Source: Prevotella sp.
GTDB lineage: Bacteria; Bacteroidota; Bacteroidia; Bacteroidales; Bacteroidaceae
Assembly: GCA_017650905.1 (NCBI GenBank)
Contig: JAGCDZ010000100.1
Coordinates: forward strand, 165,634-229,633
DNA length: 64,000 nt
Reading direction: 5' to 3'
In this document: one piece after another, positions 8,054-16,960 of the stretch
Layout of the letters: each line of letters begins with the position of its first letter
How positions within the stretch are numbered: position 1 is the stretch's first letter
The notes under the pieces: model-generated
Databases searched by the model: none
What the model saw: the letters and a program-made list of their open reading frames with translations, nothing else
What the model was told of the DNA's origin: nothing
Position numbers and translations under genes: made by a program

Positions 8054-9070
8054 TTACTTCTTGTTCAGGGCGAGGTCGATAGCAACGGCTACAGAAACGG
8101 TAGCACCTACCATCGGGTTGTTACCCATACCCAAGAAGCCCATCATCTCAACGTGAGCAGGCACTGAAGAAGAACCTGCAAACTGAGCGTCAGAATGCAT
8201 ACGACCCAGGGTGTCGGTCATACCGTAAGAAGCAGGACCGGCAGCCATGTTATCCGGGTGCAGGGTACGGCCTGTACCACCACCGGAAGCTACTGAGAAG
8301 TAAGGCTTACCAGCGAGCACGCGCTCCTTCTTATAGGTACCGGCTACTGGGTGCTGGAAACGGGTGGGGTTGGTAGAGTTTCCAGTGATAGAGACATCGA
8401 CGTTCTCCTTCCACAGGATAGCTACACCCTCACGAACATCGTCGGCACCATAGCACTTCACCTTCAGACGGCTGGGGTTGTTGCCATAAGGAACCTCCTT
8501 CACAACCGCCAGTTCACCAGTGAAGTAGTCGAACTTGGTCTGTACATAGGTGAAACCGTTGATACGGCTGATAATCTGGGCAGCGTCCTTACCAAGACCG
8601 TTCAGGATCACGCGGAGGGGCTTCTGACGTACCTTGTTGGCCATCTCAGCAATCTTGATGGCACCCTCGGCAGCAGCGAAGCTCTCGTGACCAGCCAAAA
8701 AGGCAAAGCACTCGGTCTCTTCGCGGAGCAGACGAGCAGCGAGGTTACCGTGACCGATACCTACCTTACGATCGTCGGCTACTGATCCGGGGATACAGAA
8801 GCTCTGCAGACCGATACCGATGGCCTCAGCAGCCTCGGCAGCTGTCTTCACGCCCTTCTTGATGGCGATAGCAGCACCACAAACATATGCCCACTTGGCA
8901 TTCTCGAAGCAGATCAGCTGAGTCTCCTCACACATCTGGTAAGGATCCACACCAGCCTTTTCACAAATCTCGTTGGCCTCTTCAATACTGTTGATGCCAT
9001 TCTCCTTCAGAGCAGCAAGAACCTGGTCGATACGGCGCTCCTGACTCTCAAACTGTACTTTTCTAATCAT
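8054..9070 (-). CDS. GGGtGRT family protein, function unknown
   Basis: 338 residues with the signature SGGGTGRTLHPDNMAAG near residue 270, which gives the family its name. No signal peptide. Other visible features are an N-terminal helical segment (QVLAALKENGINSIEEANE), Cys residues near 34-54, and a Gly-rich C-terminus (GFLGMGNNPMVGATVSVAVA). The gene follows an IscU-like scaffold gene by 14 bases on the same strand, and this pairing is known from other anaerobic Bacteroidetes and Firmicutes. The pairing suggests a part in iron-sulfur or other cluster chemistry, but no reaction is established. Confidence 0.85.
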   Translation of the reverse strand: MIRKVQFESQERRIDQVLAALKENGINSIEEANEICEKAGVDPYQMCEETQLICFENAKWAYVCGAAIAIKKGVKTAAEAAEAIGIGLQSFCIPGSVADDRKVGIGHGNLAARLLREETECFAFLAGHESFAAAEGAIKIAEMANKVRQKPLRVILNGLGKDAAQIISRINGFTYVQTKFDYFTGELAVVKEVPYGNNPSRLKVKCYGADDVREGVAILWKENVDVSITGNSTNPTRFQHPVAGTYKKERVLAGKPYFSVASGGGTGRTLHPDNMAAGPASYGMTDTLGRMHSDAQFAGSSSVPAHVEMMGFLGMGNNPMVGATVSVAVAIDLALNKK

Positions 9071-9084
9071 AGTCGTATCCTCCT

Positions 9085-9786
9085 TTATTCTTTACGTGGG
9101 TCAATTGCTTTCACTGCACCCTGATCCTCGGTACGACGACCGTAAGAACCGGTGAACTTCTTCAGAGCCTCATTGGCGTCCATGCCGTTCTTGATGGCTT
9201 CCATCATCTTGCCGAGGTGTACATACTCGTAACCGCAAACCTCGTTGTTAGCATCGAGATACTGCTTGGTGATATAACCCTCAGTCAGCTCCAGGTAACG
9301 GGTACCCTTGGCAACGGTGCCATAGAGTGTACCAGTCTGTGAACGGAGACCCTTACCGAGGTCCTCCAGACCAGCGCCGATGGGCAGACCGCCCTCAGAG
9401 AAGGCACTCTGTGTACGTCCGTAGACAATCTGCAGGAAGAGCTCGCGCATAGCGGTGTTGATGGCATCGCAGACGAGGTCGGTGTTCAAAGCCTCGAGGA
9501 TGGTCTTACCGGGCAGGATTTCAGAAGCCATAGCGGCTGAGTGAGTCATACCTGTGCAACCGATGGTCTCTACGAGAGCCTCCTGGATGATACCGTCCTT
9601 CACGTTCAGGCTCAGCTTGCAAGCACCCTGCTGAGGGGCACACCAGCCGATACCATGGGTGTAACCAGAGATCTCTTTGATTTCCTTCACTGCCACCCAC
9701 TTGCCCTCTTCGGGGATGGGTGCAGGTCCATGATAAGCGCCTTTGCAAACGCTACACATGTTCTCAACTTCTTTTGAATAAATCAT
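9085..9786 (-). CDS. IscU/NifU-like iron-sulfur cluster scaffold protein
   Basis: 233 residues (222 if the inner ATG, MCSVCKG, is used). It has an N-terminal CSVCKG pair, GIGWCAPQQGACKLS near residue 47, the scaffold cysteine region ETIGCTGMTHSAAMAS near 72 and a LVCDAIN stretch near 104, which correspond to the cysteine ligands of the IscU fold with extra cysteines. The C-terminal tail (YEYVHLGKMMEAI) is longer than in IscU. No IscS or HscA genes are near; its only partner is the GGGtGRT gene 14 bases downstream. It probably holds or passes a metal cluster in a special rather than housekeeping route (inference). Confidence 0.8.
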   Translation of the reverse strand: MIYSKEVENMCSVCKGAYHGPAPIPEEGKWVAVKEIKEISGYTHGIGWCAPQQGACKLSLNVKDGIIQEALVETIGCTGMTHSAAMASEILPGKTILEALNTDLVCDAINTAMRELFLQIVYGRTQSAFSEGGLPIGAGLEDLGKGLRSQTGTLYGTVAKGTRYLELTEGYITKQYLDANNEVCGYEYVHLGKMMEAIKNGMDANEALKKFTGSYGRRTEDQGAVKAIDPRKE

Positions 9787-9811
9787 TGATTAAAGAATAA
9801 AATGTTAAACT

Positions 9812-9834
9812 TATCTATAAACTATAAACTTTAC
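9812..9834 (-). repeat. CTATAAA heptamer repeat
   Basis: Three units (CTATAAA, CTATAAA, CTTTACC) in the 5' region of the IscU-like gene, the reverse complement of the GTTTATA type seen elsewhere. Confidence 0.6.
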
Positions 9835-9854
9835 CGCATTCGATATTCGACCTA

Positions 9855-9862
9855 CAAAATTA
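9855..9862 (-). promoter_or_regulatory. -7 promoter element for the scaffold/GGGtGRT operon
   Basis: TAATTTTG on the minus strand, about 70 bases upstream of the scaffold ATG; matches TAnnTTTG. Confidence 0.5.
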
Positions 9863-9959
9863 CGCTATTTATTTGAATCAGCCAAGCCTTAATAGCCCCA
9901 ATTAGAAATTATTAACATCAAAAAACGGGCAATAAAGGTGGGGTTGCCGTTTCTTTTTG

Positions 9960-9967
9960 TAATTTTG
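9960..9967 (+). promoter_or_regulatory. -7 promoter element for the C_GCAxxG_C_C gene
   Basis: TAATTTTG 18 bases upstream of the ATG at 9986, matching TAnnTTTG. Confidence 0.55.
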
Positions 9968-9985
9968 TAACCTAAAAATAGCACT

Positions 9986-10471
9986 ATGTCAAATATGGAG
10001 TTAGAAACTAGGGTACAGCGAGCTGTTGAGAATTTCATGGCGGGCTATGGTTGTTGTCAGAGTGTGGTGGCTGCCTTTGCCGACCTCTATGGTCTGGATG
10101 AGGTAATAGCCAAGCGTATTGCTGCCGGTTTTGGTGGCGGTGTAGGCCGTCTGAGGATGATGTGCGGAGCAGTTTCTGGTATAGTCATGTTGGTTGGTCT
10201 GGATTGTGGTCAGACGGAAGGTGGTGACCGAGAGGGCAAGTCGGCTTGCTATAAAGTGGTGCAGGATCTGCTGTCGCAGTCGAAGGCAGAAAACGGTAGT
10301 CTGATTTGTGCAGAGATTTTGGGTCTGAAAGGTTATCAGAAGGCCCAAAACAGTTATGTGGCTTCTCCCCGTACCGCAGAATACTATAAGACACGTCCCT
10401 GTGCTGCCAAGGTGGAGAGTGCGGCGCGGATCTTTGCCAATTATCTGAGGGAGAAGGGTGACGGAGTTTAA
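9986..10471 (+). CDS. C_GCAxxG_C_C family (redox-type) protein
   Basis: 161 residues, soluble. The spaced cysteines are those of the C-GCAxxG-C-C family: YGCCQSVV (Cys23/24), MMCGAVSG near residue 59, LDCGQ near 71, SLICAEILG near 107 and RPCAAKV near 137. The Gly-rich AAGFGGGVG stretch before the second Cys is also typical. The family occurs mainly in anaerobes and is suspected of redox or metal binding, without an assigned reaction. It is divergent from the scaffold/GGGtGRT pair, sharing a 200-bp intergenic region with two promoters, which may point to common regulation. Confidence 0.8.
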   Translation: MSNMELETRVQRAVENFMAGYGCCQSVVAAFADLYGLDEVIAKRIAAGFGGGVGRLRMMCGAVSGIVMLVGLDCGQTEGGDREGKSACYKVVQDLLSQSKAENGSLICAEILGLKGYQKAQNSYVASPRTAEYYKTRPCAAKVESAARIFANYLREKGDGV

Positions 10472-10526
10472 GGTTTTTAGTTTGGAGTTTATAGTTTAGT
10501 GTTTACAGTTTATTGTTTATAGATTA
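10470..10526 (+). repeat. GTTTATA heptamer tandem repeat
   Basis: About eight imperfect units (GTTTTTA, GTTTGGA, GTTTATA, GTTTAGT, GTTTACA, GTTTATT, GTTTATA, GATTAGT) fill the gap up to the regulator gene. The last unit overlaps its GTG start, just as the 4221-4279 array supplies an ATG. Confidence 0.85.
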
Positions 10527-13517
10527 GTGCTTAGGGAGGTTTGTCGTGTGGTGGTTTGCATGCTTCTGCTGTTGTTTGGCGGCAGGGTGGGGGCGATGGA
10601 GCTGACAGAACGGTACAATGTATCGTATCTGGATTTGCGCAATGGTTTGCCCCACGATAATGTAAGCAGTATTTTTGTCGATTCCAACGGCTTTTTGTGG
10701 ATCTCGACCTATGGCGGCGGTCTGGTACGTTATGACGGCTATGGCATGATGCAGCCCTTGATGAATCTGAACAGCAATTCGTGTAAGTCGATAGCCGAAG
10801 ACCGTTTCAAGCGTCTTTGGGTGGCTTTCGACGAGGGTACGGATGTCATCGACTTAACAACCATGTCAGGTATCCGCCTGTCATTACTTTCAGAACGTCT
10901 GCGACAGTTGTTGGCAGAGTCGAGCACCAAGACCTATTGCGATGCGTTGGGACGTATTTGGCTAATTACCTATTCAGATGTAAACCTATTGACATTCGAT
11001 GCATCGGGACAGGTCAGCCAGATCTGTTCCTATCAGTATCGGGGGAACACGCCCGAGATCAGTATCCGCGATGTGGAGGGCAATGGTAAGCCATGGATTG
11101 GTATTGACGGGGGCCTGTTCCGGTTGGTCGAGAAGAACGGTCAACTGGTGCGTGAAGAGATTTCACCGGAGTTGAGAGCCTTGCAGGGATTGTACATTAC
11201 CGACATGCTGAAACGAGGTAATCTTGTTTGGATCACTACGAGTCACGGGCTGTATCGTTATGATGCCTATGGCCATCGGTTAGACCATTATCAGTATGAC
11301 CCTGATAAGATAGGTAGCCTCATTCCCGCAGAAGCGTCTACCCGTAGCCTTTCTCATGATTTTCTGTCTAGCCTTGCTCTGATGCCTGATAACACCTTGC
11401 TCGTAGGATCTCTTCGTGGCGTGAATGTGTATGATGACATGACTGACGGTTTTTCTGTTTGGAATACGGCCAGCCGACTGCCTTTGAAGAGTGACTTTGT
11501 ACATTGTCTGTTGGTGGACAAAGGTCTGATATGGGTAGGCACAGAATCGGGTGGCATCGCCAAGTTAGTACCCCGGCAACTGCTTCTGCAGAACTATGTC
11601 CATACAGAATCACCTGCCTCTATCTCAGCCAATCCTGTCAACGCCATGTATGTGGAACCCGATGGTACTGTCTGGGTAGGTACTGTGGAGGGTGGTTTGA
11701 ACCGCAAGGCGAAAGGTCAGACAGTCTTCGAGCATTATACCAAGGCCAATACCCCTTTGTCGCATAACAGTGTATCGGTTTTGGCGGCAGATGAGACGGG
11801 AAGGCTATGGATTGGCACTTGGGGTGGCGGTCTGAATGTGGTGAATATGGAATCAAAGGTGGTTCGTCACATTGAGATGCCCTCTGAACAGGCCCGGCTC
11901 ACGAACTATATCGGTGCACTAGCTTATGACAGCAGGAACCAAGGCCTGTGGATTGGCAGTAATGACGGTGTGTTCTTCTTTGATTTCCGTAGCCAGGCAT
12001 TGATGGAGCCTTTCGAGGACTGTCAATTGATACGAGGTTGTATCGGTTCGGTGATCGACCAGGAAGGTATGCTTTGGATGGGTTGTATGCAAGGCGTCTG
12101 TATCGTTGACCTAAAAACGCGCAAAAACGGGCAGTTTGCCTATCGTAATCTGAAGTATCGGCTGAATATGCCTGACTCCCGTATTTATGATAAGATTTCC
12201 TCTTTCTGTTTAGCCAAGGATGGTACGTTGTGGTTGGGCAGTAATGGCTATGGGCTCTATAAGCGCGTCGGCGACAAGTTTGAGGTGTTCACACAAGAAG
12301 ACGGTTTGGTAAACAATGCCGTGAAAGGTCTGGTGGAGGATCGTAATGGTCGCTTGTGGGTTACGACGCAGAATGGCTTGTCAATCTATGACCCCCATCT
12401 GAAGACTTTCACCAACTTTTCTCAGCACGATGGACTCATTAGTTCACAGTTTTATTGGAACTCGGCAGTGATAGCTGAGTCGGGCACTATCTATCTGGGC
12501 AGTGAGGCCGGTTTGGTGGAAGTAACAGGTGAGAATCCAGAGGCCACATATCAACCTCACCTTGTTTTCACCCGTCTGATGGTCGACAATCAGGAGGTAC
12601 AGGCCGGCAGCGATTACCTGAGTGAGGACATATCTATTGTGAAGTCCATCATCCTGAGTGAGGCCAACCGTTCGTTCTCCATCGATTTCTCGGCCTTGAA
12701 CTATGGTTATGAGTCACAGGGTATCTTCAGTTATCGTATGCGGGGTTTTGATAAGGAATGGACGCTGTTGAAGCCTGGTCAGCACTCTGTGAGATATAGT
12801 GCCCTGCCCGTCGGTACTTATACATTCGAGGTGAAGTATGAGACGACGTTGTCCTCATCAGAGCATAACACGATTTCGGTGGATGTCGTTGTGCAGCCTC
12901 GTTTTTGGAACAGTTGGTGGTTCCGTCTGATTCTCGGCATCCTTTTCGTAGCACTGATTGTGTATGTCTATAACCGTAGGGTGGCAGAGTTGAAGCGCAG
13001 AGAAGCAGAGCAGTTGTTGCGTCCTATCCGTAAGGTTCTTGAGGAATCGAAGAATCCCCAACAACTCCAACAGCGCATCAGCAATATCCTCGACAACCAG
13101 GAACGTTATCAGAAGAGTGTGACCAGAAGTGTGGAGGCTGACAAAGAGGAAGTGATGAAAAACACAAGGCCATTTATGGAGCGGGTGATGGAGATTGTCG
13201 AGGCTAACTACACAAATTCCGAATTCGGCGTTCAGGAATTCTGTGACGCTTTGGGTATGAGCCGCAGTGTGCTCAGCAAGCACCTTAATGCCGAGGCCGG
13301 ATTACCGGCTGGTCAGTTCCTCCGTAATTACCGCCTGAACATGGCGAGGGAACTACTTTCTGCCAGGATGGGCAATCGCAATATTACCGAGATTGCCTAT
13401 GCGGTAGGATTCAATGACCCCAAATATTTCACTCGTTGTTTCACAAAGATGTATGGGAAGAGTCCGAGTTCCTATGATGATAGTCTACGGGTAGGCGCAT
13501 CTGAGGGATCGGATTGA
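10527..13517 (+). CDS. Membrane-spanning propeller sensor fused directly to an AraC-type DNA-binding domain
   Basis: 996 residues from a GTG (inner ATG start possible at 10560). An N-terminal hydrophobic export segment is followed by repeated Reg_prop blades (for example SIFVDSNGFLWISTYGGGL, TVWVGTVEGGL, LWIGTWGGGLNVV, LWVTTQNGLSIYD) to about residue 650, a Y_Y_Y Ig-like domain to about 790, one membrane helix (about 797-817), an 80-residue coiled linker, and an AraC HTH (about 890-985: SRSVLSKHLN, ITEIAYAVGFNDPKYFTRCF). In ordinary hybrid two-component systems a histidine kinase and a receiver lie between membrane and HTH; here neither an H-box nor a receiver is present. It is thus probably a one-component regulator of the SusC/D genes 170 bases downstream, sensing a periplasmic oligosaccharide. 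Confidence 0.9.
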   Translation: MLREVCRVVVCMLLLLFGGRVGAMELTERYNVSYLDLRNGLPHDNVSSIFVDSNGFLWISTYGGGLVRYDGYGMMQPLMNLNSNSCKSIAEDRFKRLWVAFDEGTDVIDLTTMSGIRLSLLSERLRQLLAESSTKTYCDALGRIWLITYSDVNLLTFDASGQVSQICSYQYRGNTPEISIRDVEGNGKPWIGIDGGLFRLVEKNGQLVREEISPELRALQGLYITDMLKRGNLVWITTSHGLYRYDAYGHRLDHYQYDPDKIGSLIPAEASTRSLSHDFLSSLALMPDNTLLVGSLRGVNVYDDMTDGFSVWNTASRLPLKSDFVHCLLVDKGLIWVGTESGGIAKLVPRQLLLQNYVHTESPASISANPVNAMYVEPDGTVWVGTVEGGLNRKAKGQTVFEHYTKANTPLSHNSVSVLAADETGRLWIGTWGGGLNVVNMESKVVRHIEMPSEQARLTNYIGALAYDSRNQGLWIGSNDGVFFFDFRSQALMEPFEDCQLIRGCIGSVIDQEGMLWMGCMQGVCIVDLKTRKNGQFAYRNLKYRLNMPDSRIYDKISSFCLAKDGTLWLGSNGYGLYKRVGDKFEVFTQEDGLVNNAVKGLVEDRNGRLWVTTQNGLSIYDPHLKTFTNFSQHDGLISSQFYWNSAVIAESGTIYLGSEAGLVEVTGENPEATYQPHLVFTRLMVDNQEVQAGSDYLSEDISIVKSIILSEANRSFSIDFSALNYGYESQGIFSYRMRGFDKEWTLLKPGQHSVRYSALPVGTYTFEVKYETTLSSSEHNTISVDVVVQPRFWNSWWFRLILGILFVALIVYVYNRRVAELKRREAEQLLRPIRKVLEESKNPQQLQQRISNILDNQERYQKSVTRSVEADKEEVMKNTRPFMERVMEIVEANYTNSEFGVQEFCDALGMSRSVLSKHLNAEAGLPAGQFLRNYRLNMARELLSARMGNRNITEIAYAVGFNDPKYFTRCFTKMYGKSPSSYDDSLRVGASEGSD

Positions 13518-13576
13518 TTCAAATCATTGACATACCTCAAGAAGTAGAAAAAACGCACCAAAACGTCTGTAAGTCA

Positions 13577-13608
13577 TTTTGTCCACCTATTAAATTGTTT
13601 TGTCCACC
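13577..13608 (+). promoter_or_regulatory. Direct-repeat operator upstream of susC
   Basis: TTTTGTCCACC occurs twice, at 13577-13587 and 13598-13608, exactly 21 bases apart (two helical turns), with an inverted GTGGAC at 13620-13625. The repeats end just upstream of the susC -7 element. Direct half-sites at this spacing are typical of AraC-family activators, so the regulator gene next door is the likely binder (inference). Confidence 0.65.
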
Positions 13609-13628
13609 CTCATTCGAGTGTGGACCAT

Positions 13629-13636
13629 TAATTTTG
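13629..13636 (+). promoter_or_regulatory. -7 promoter element for the susC operon
   Basis: TAATTTTG, 47 bases upstream of the susC ATG; matches TAnnTTTG. Confidence 0.65.
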
Positions 13637-13683
13637 CAGCCAGATTTCTATCTAATTAATTTCTAAACTAAAAGCAATTAACA

Positions 13684-16600
13684 ATGAGAAAACAAGTTTT
13701 ATTCTCTGTGATGTTGTCCTTGGGCATGTTGGGAGGTCTGATGGTCTGCCCCGTTCCTGCGACGGCATCAGTGACCCAACAGACTATCAAGGTCAGCGGT
13801 CAGGTTGTTGACCAAGACGATGAGGCCTTGATAGGTGCCACTGTCAAGGTGAAGGGCGCTCAGTCGGGAGCCATTACCGATTTTGACGGTAATTTTGAGC
13901 TGAGTGTTCCAGCTAATGCAACTCTCGTAGTAAGCTACGTAGGTTACAAGGATCGTGAGATTGCTGTTAACGGTCGCTCCATCCTTAATCAGATTCAGTT
14001 GGAGTCTGACTCTCAGATGCTCGACCAGGTGGTCGTTGTGGGTTATGGTGTTCAGAAGAAGGCTGACCTGACCGGTTCGGTATCTATCGTGAATGCCGAT
14101 GAATTGAAGCGTGTGTCACATTCCAATGTCTCCACGATGCTTGAAGGTAAGGTAGCTGGTGTACAGATCACCTCAGACGGTCAGCCAGGCGCCGACCCCT
14201 TGGTGCGTATCCGTGGTATCGGTACCCTGAACGGAAACCAGGCACCTCTGTACGTTATCGATGGTGTGCCTATGGGAACTTCCATTCGTGACTTCTCTCC
14301 GAATGACATTGAAACCATCCAGGTGCTGAAGGATGCCTCTGCTGGTGCTATCTACGGTTCGCGTGCGGCTAACGGTGTGGTCATCATCACCACTAAGAAC
14401 GGTAAAAAAGAGCAGCCCCTGAAAGTTGACTACAAAGGCTACTTCGGTATAGACCAGATTCAAAAGAATGTCTACGACCTGACCAATGCAGAGCAGTACA
14501 GTCAGTATCTTGGCATTGCAGCTGAGAATGCCGGTATTCCTGTTCCTGGCGGTTACAGCAAGGGTGCAGACGGATATTACCACTTTCAGGACAATACTGA
14601 TACCGACTGGCTCAGTGAGGCCTTTAAGACAGGTATCCGTCAGAACCACAGTGTGAATCTCAGTGGCGGTGGTGTTAATAATACCTATAATATAAGTCTT
14701 GATTACTATAATCAGAAGGGAACCCTTGAAGGTGCCGGACCTAATTTCAAGCGTTATACGGCTCGTGTGAACAATACGATGGATATCAAGTTCATCAAGT
14801 TCCGCACCAGTCTCGTCTACTCACACTCCGATCAGGACAATCTCGCCGTATCAAATGCCAATGAGTATGTTCAGGGTCTTTATGGCAACCTGGGTAACGT
14901 GCTGGGAGGTGTATTGAATATGCAGCCGACCATCAAGGCATACGACAGTTCCACGTGGGTGCTTGACGATAAGGTAGGTAGCGCCAGCGGTTATCGCTAC
15001 GATGCCTATGGCTATGGCGTGTACTATGACACGATTCATGGTGATATCTCAGCTATGAACCCCCTGTTGATAAACGAAATGCTGACAAGAAATACGATTG
15101 TTGACCGTTTCTTGGGTACAGCTTCTGCTGATGTCGACCTGCTTGATATGGTTGGTTTAAAGAATAAGAACCATCAGTTGACCTATAAGATTAACCTCTC
15201 CTATAGCACGACATCCTGCAACGACAAGACGTGGATTCCTGCTTGGATACAGAGTAATCGTGTGTACCTTGACAAGAGCAATGAGCGTTTGACCAAGGCG
15301 CACCGTAAGTACACTGATGCCCTGATAGAGAATACGCTGACATATGATGGAACCATCGGTCTGCATCATGTTAACCTCGTGGTCGGTCAGACCTTTGAGC
15401 AAGAGAACACCAACACACTGTCTGCGACAGGTGTTACGCTTTCTGAGCCCTATTTCCTGCAATTGCAGAATGCCGGTGATTGGAGTGCCGACAGTTATGA
15501 GTACAAGCATACCTTGGCTTCCTATCTGGCTCGTCTGAACTACGACTTCGATGGTAAATACCTTATTTCGGGTATTATCCGTCGTGATGGTAGTTCCCGT
15601 CTGACCAAGGATATCCGTTGGGATACATTTACCTCCATTTCATTAGGATGGCGTTTCGATAAGGAAAAGTTCTTCCCCATCGACCGTGACATCGTCAATA
15701 TGTTCAAACTTCGTGCCAGCTATGGTGAACTTGGTAATGAGGCCTCTGTAGGCGACTATGCCATCTATGCCACCATGGCCCGTAACAACATGACTTACAG
15801 CTTCGGTAACCAGCCTATCACAGGTTCTGCCGTTTCGACTTTCGTCAATGAGAACCTTTCTTGGGAAAAGAGAAAGACCATGAACGTCGGTCTCGACCTG
15901 GCTTTTTTCAACAATCGCATCGAGTTTACCGCAGAGTGGTACAAGAACAAGTCAGAAGATCTGCTTTATAATGTTCCTGTTCCTGCCAGTGCTGGTGTGG
16001 CCAACACTTCTGTGACCATGAATGCCGCCTCGCTGGAGAATAGCGGTTTGGAGTTCTCTGTTACCTACCGCAACCGCGACCATGCTTTGAGGCATGAGAT
16101 CAGTGCAAACTTGAGTACGCTGAAGAACAAAGTAACCTCTCTTGGTTTCGGTACAGAGAAGTACATCACCGGTGCCTATATCACTGAAGTTGGTGAGGAA
16201 GTCGGTAAGTTCTACGGCTGGGACTATCAGGGTATCATCCGTACACAAGAGCAGCTTGATAAGCTGAATGCCATCGCACAGGAAAAGGGTCTCACAGAGT
16301 ATCAGCCTGGAGCACGGGTCGGTGACTGCTACTATCGCGATATCAACGGTGACGGTCAAATTAATGGTGACGACCAAACCATTCTCGGCAGTGGTCTGCC
16401 AAAGGTGAACTTCGGTCTGAGCGCACACCTGGAGTACAATATCTTCGACCTGAGTATCTCTACTTTTGGTGCTCTTGGCTACCATGTAACCGATTACCTA
16501 TACAATACACTGAACTCCTCCTATGGCTACGGCAATAAGGATATTGCCATCCTGGGTGCTAACCAGTGGGACGGCTCTACTTACGTGAGCGACATCCCCC

Positions 16601-16902
16601 GTACCTATCTGTCGAACAGTGCTACATTGGGTTGGAACGATTTATTCTGCGACCGTCAGATCCAGAATGCCGCCTATTGGAAGATTGCTAACGTTGAGCT
16701 TGGCTGTAACTTGCCAAACAAGTGGTTTGCCAATTATGTATCAGGTGTGCGCGTTTATGTATCTGCACAGAATCTCTTCACCATCACTGGCTACAAGGGT
16801 TACAATGTGGACTATGCCGGCGGCACGTTCACCCCAGGCTATAATTACTGCTCGTATCCCACTGCAAGAAGCTTCATGGCTGGTCTGAACTTCACGTTCT
16901 AA
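13684..16902 (+). CDS. susC: SusC/RagA-family TonB-dependent outer-membrane transporter
   Basis: 1072 residues. Signal peptide to about residue 28, then a carboxypeptidase-regulatory-like Ig domain (KVSGQVVDQDDEALIGATV to about 110), a TonB box-like stretch (QMLDQVVVVGYG), a plug domain (TGSVSIVNADELKR, RIRGIGTLNG, GVVIITTKNG) to about 240, and a 22-strand barrel ending in the aromatic FMAGLNFTF. It imports oligosaccharides through the outer membrane using TonB energy, with the SusD protein as lid. The partner genes are arabinanases, so arabino-oligosaccharides are the likely cargo. No N-terminal sigma-interacting STN domain is seen. It is controlled by the promoter and direct repeats just upstream. 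Confidence 0.95.
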   Translation: MRKQVLFSVMLSLGMLGGLMVCPVPATASVTQQTIKVSGQVVDQDDEALIGATVKVKGAQSGAITDFDGNFELSVPANATLVVSYVGYKDREIAVNGRSILNQIQLESDSQMLDQVVVVGYGVQKKADLTGSVSIVNADELKRVSHSNVSTMLEGKVAGVQITSDGQPGADPLVRIRGIGTLNGNQAPLYVIDGVPMGTSIRDFSPNDIETIQVLKDASAGAIYGSRAANGVVIITTKNGKKEQPLKVDYKGYFGIDQIQKNVYDLTNAEQYSQYLGIAAENAGIPVPGGYSKGADGYYHFQDNTDTDWLSEAFKTGIRQNHSVNLSGGGVNNTYNISLDYYNQKGTLEGAGPNFKRYTARVNNTMDIKFIKFRTSLVYSHSDQDNLAVSNANEYVQGLYGNLGNVLGGVLNMQPTIKAYDSSTWVLDDKVGSASGYRYDAYGYGVYYDTIHGDISAMNPLLINEMLTRNTIVDRFLGTASADVDLLDMVGLKNKNHQLTYKINLSYSTTSCNDKTWIPAWIQSNRVYLDKSNERLTKAHRKYTDALIENTLTYDGTIGLHHVNLVVGQTFEQENTNTLSATGVTLSEPYFLQLQNAGDWSADSYEYKHTLASYLARLNYDFDGKYLISGIIRRDGSSRLTKDIRWDTFTSISLGWRFDKEKFFPIDRDIVNMFKLRASYGELGNEASVGDYAIYATMARNNMTYSFGNQPITGSAVSTFVNENLSWEKRKTMNVGLDLAFFNNRIEFTAEWYKNKSEDLLYNVPVPASAGVANTSVTMNAASLENSGLEFSVTYRNRDHALRHEISANLSTLKNKVTSLGFGTEKYITGAYITEVGEEVGKFYGWDYQGIIRTQEQLDKLNAIAQEKGLTEYQPGARVGDCYYRDINGDGQINGDDQTILGSGLPKVNFGLSAHLEYNIFDLSISTFGALGYHVTDYLYNTLNSSYGYGNKDIAILGANQWDGSTYVSDIPRTYLSNSATLGWNDLFCDRQIQNAAYWKIANVELGCNLPNKWFANYVSGVRVYVSAQNLFTITGYKGYNVDYAGGTFTPGYNYCSYPTARSFMAGLNFTF

Positions 16903-16960
16903 GAAGAATGAAAGAATGAAAAAATGAAGTAATGAAAAAATGAAAATAATGAAGGTTATG
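16903..16960 (+). repeat. AATGAAA octamer-type repeat between susC and susD
   Basis: About six units (AATGAAAG, AATGAAAA, AATGAAGT, AATGAAAA, AATGAAAA, AATGAAGG) span the gap and the first codons of susD. Several in-frame and out-of-frame ATGAAA starts result, so the real start is uncertain. Confidence 0.75.
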
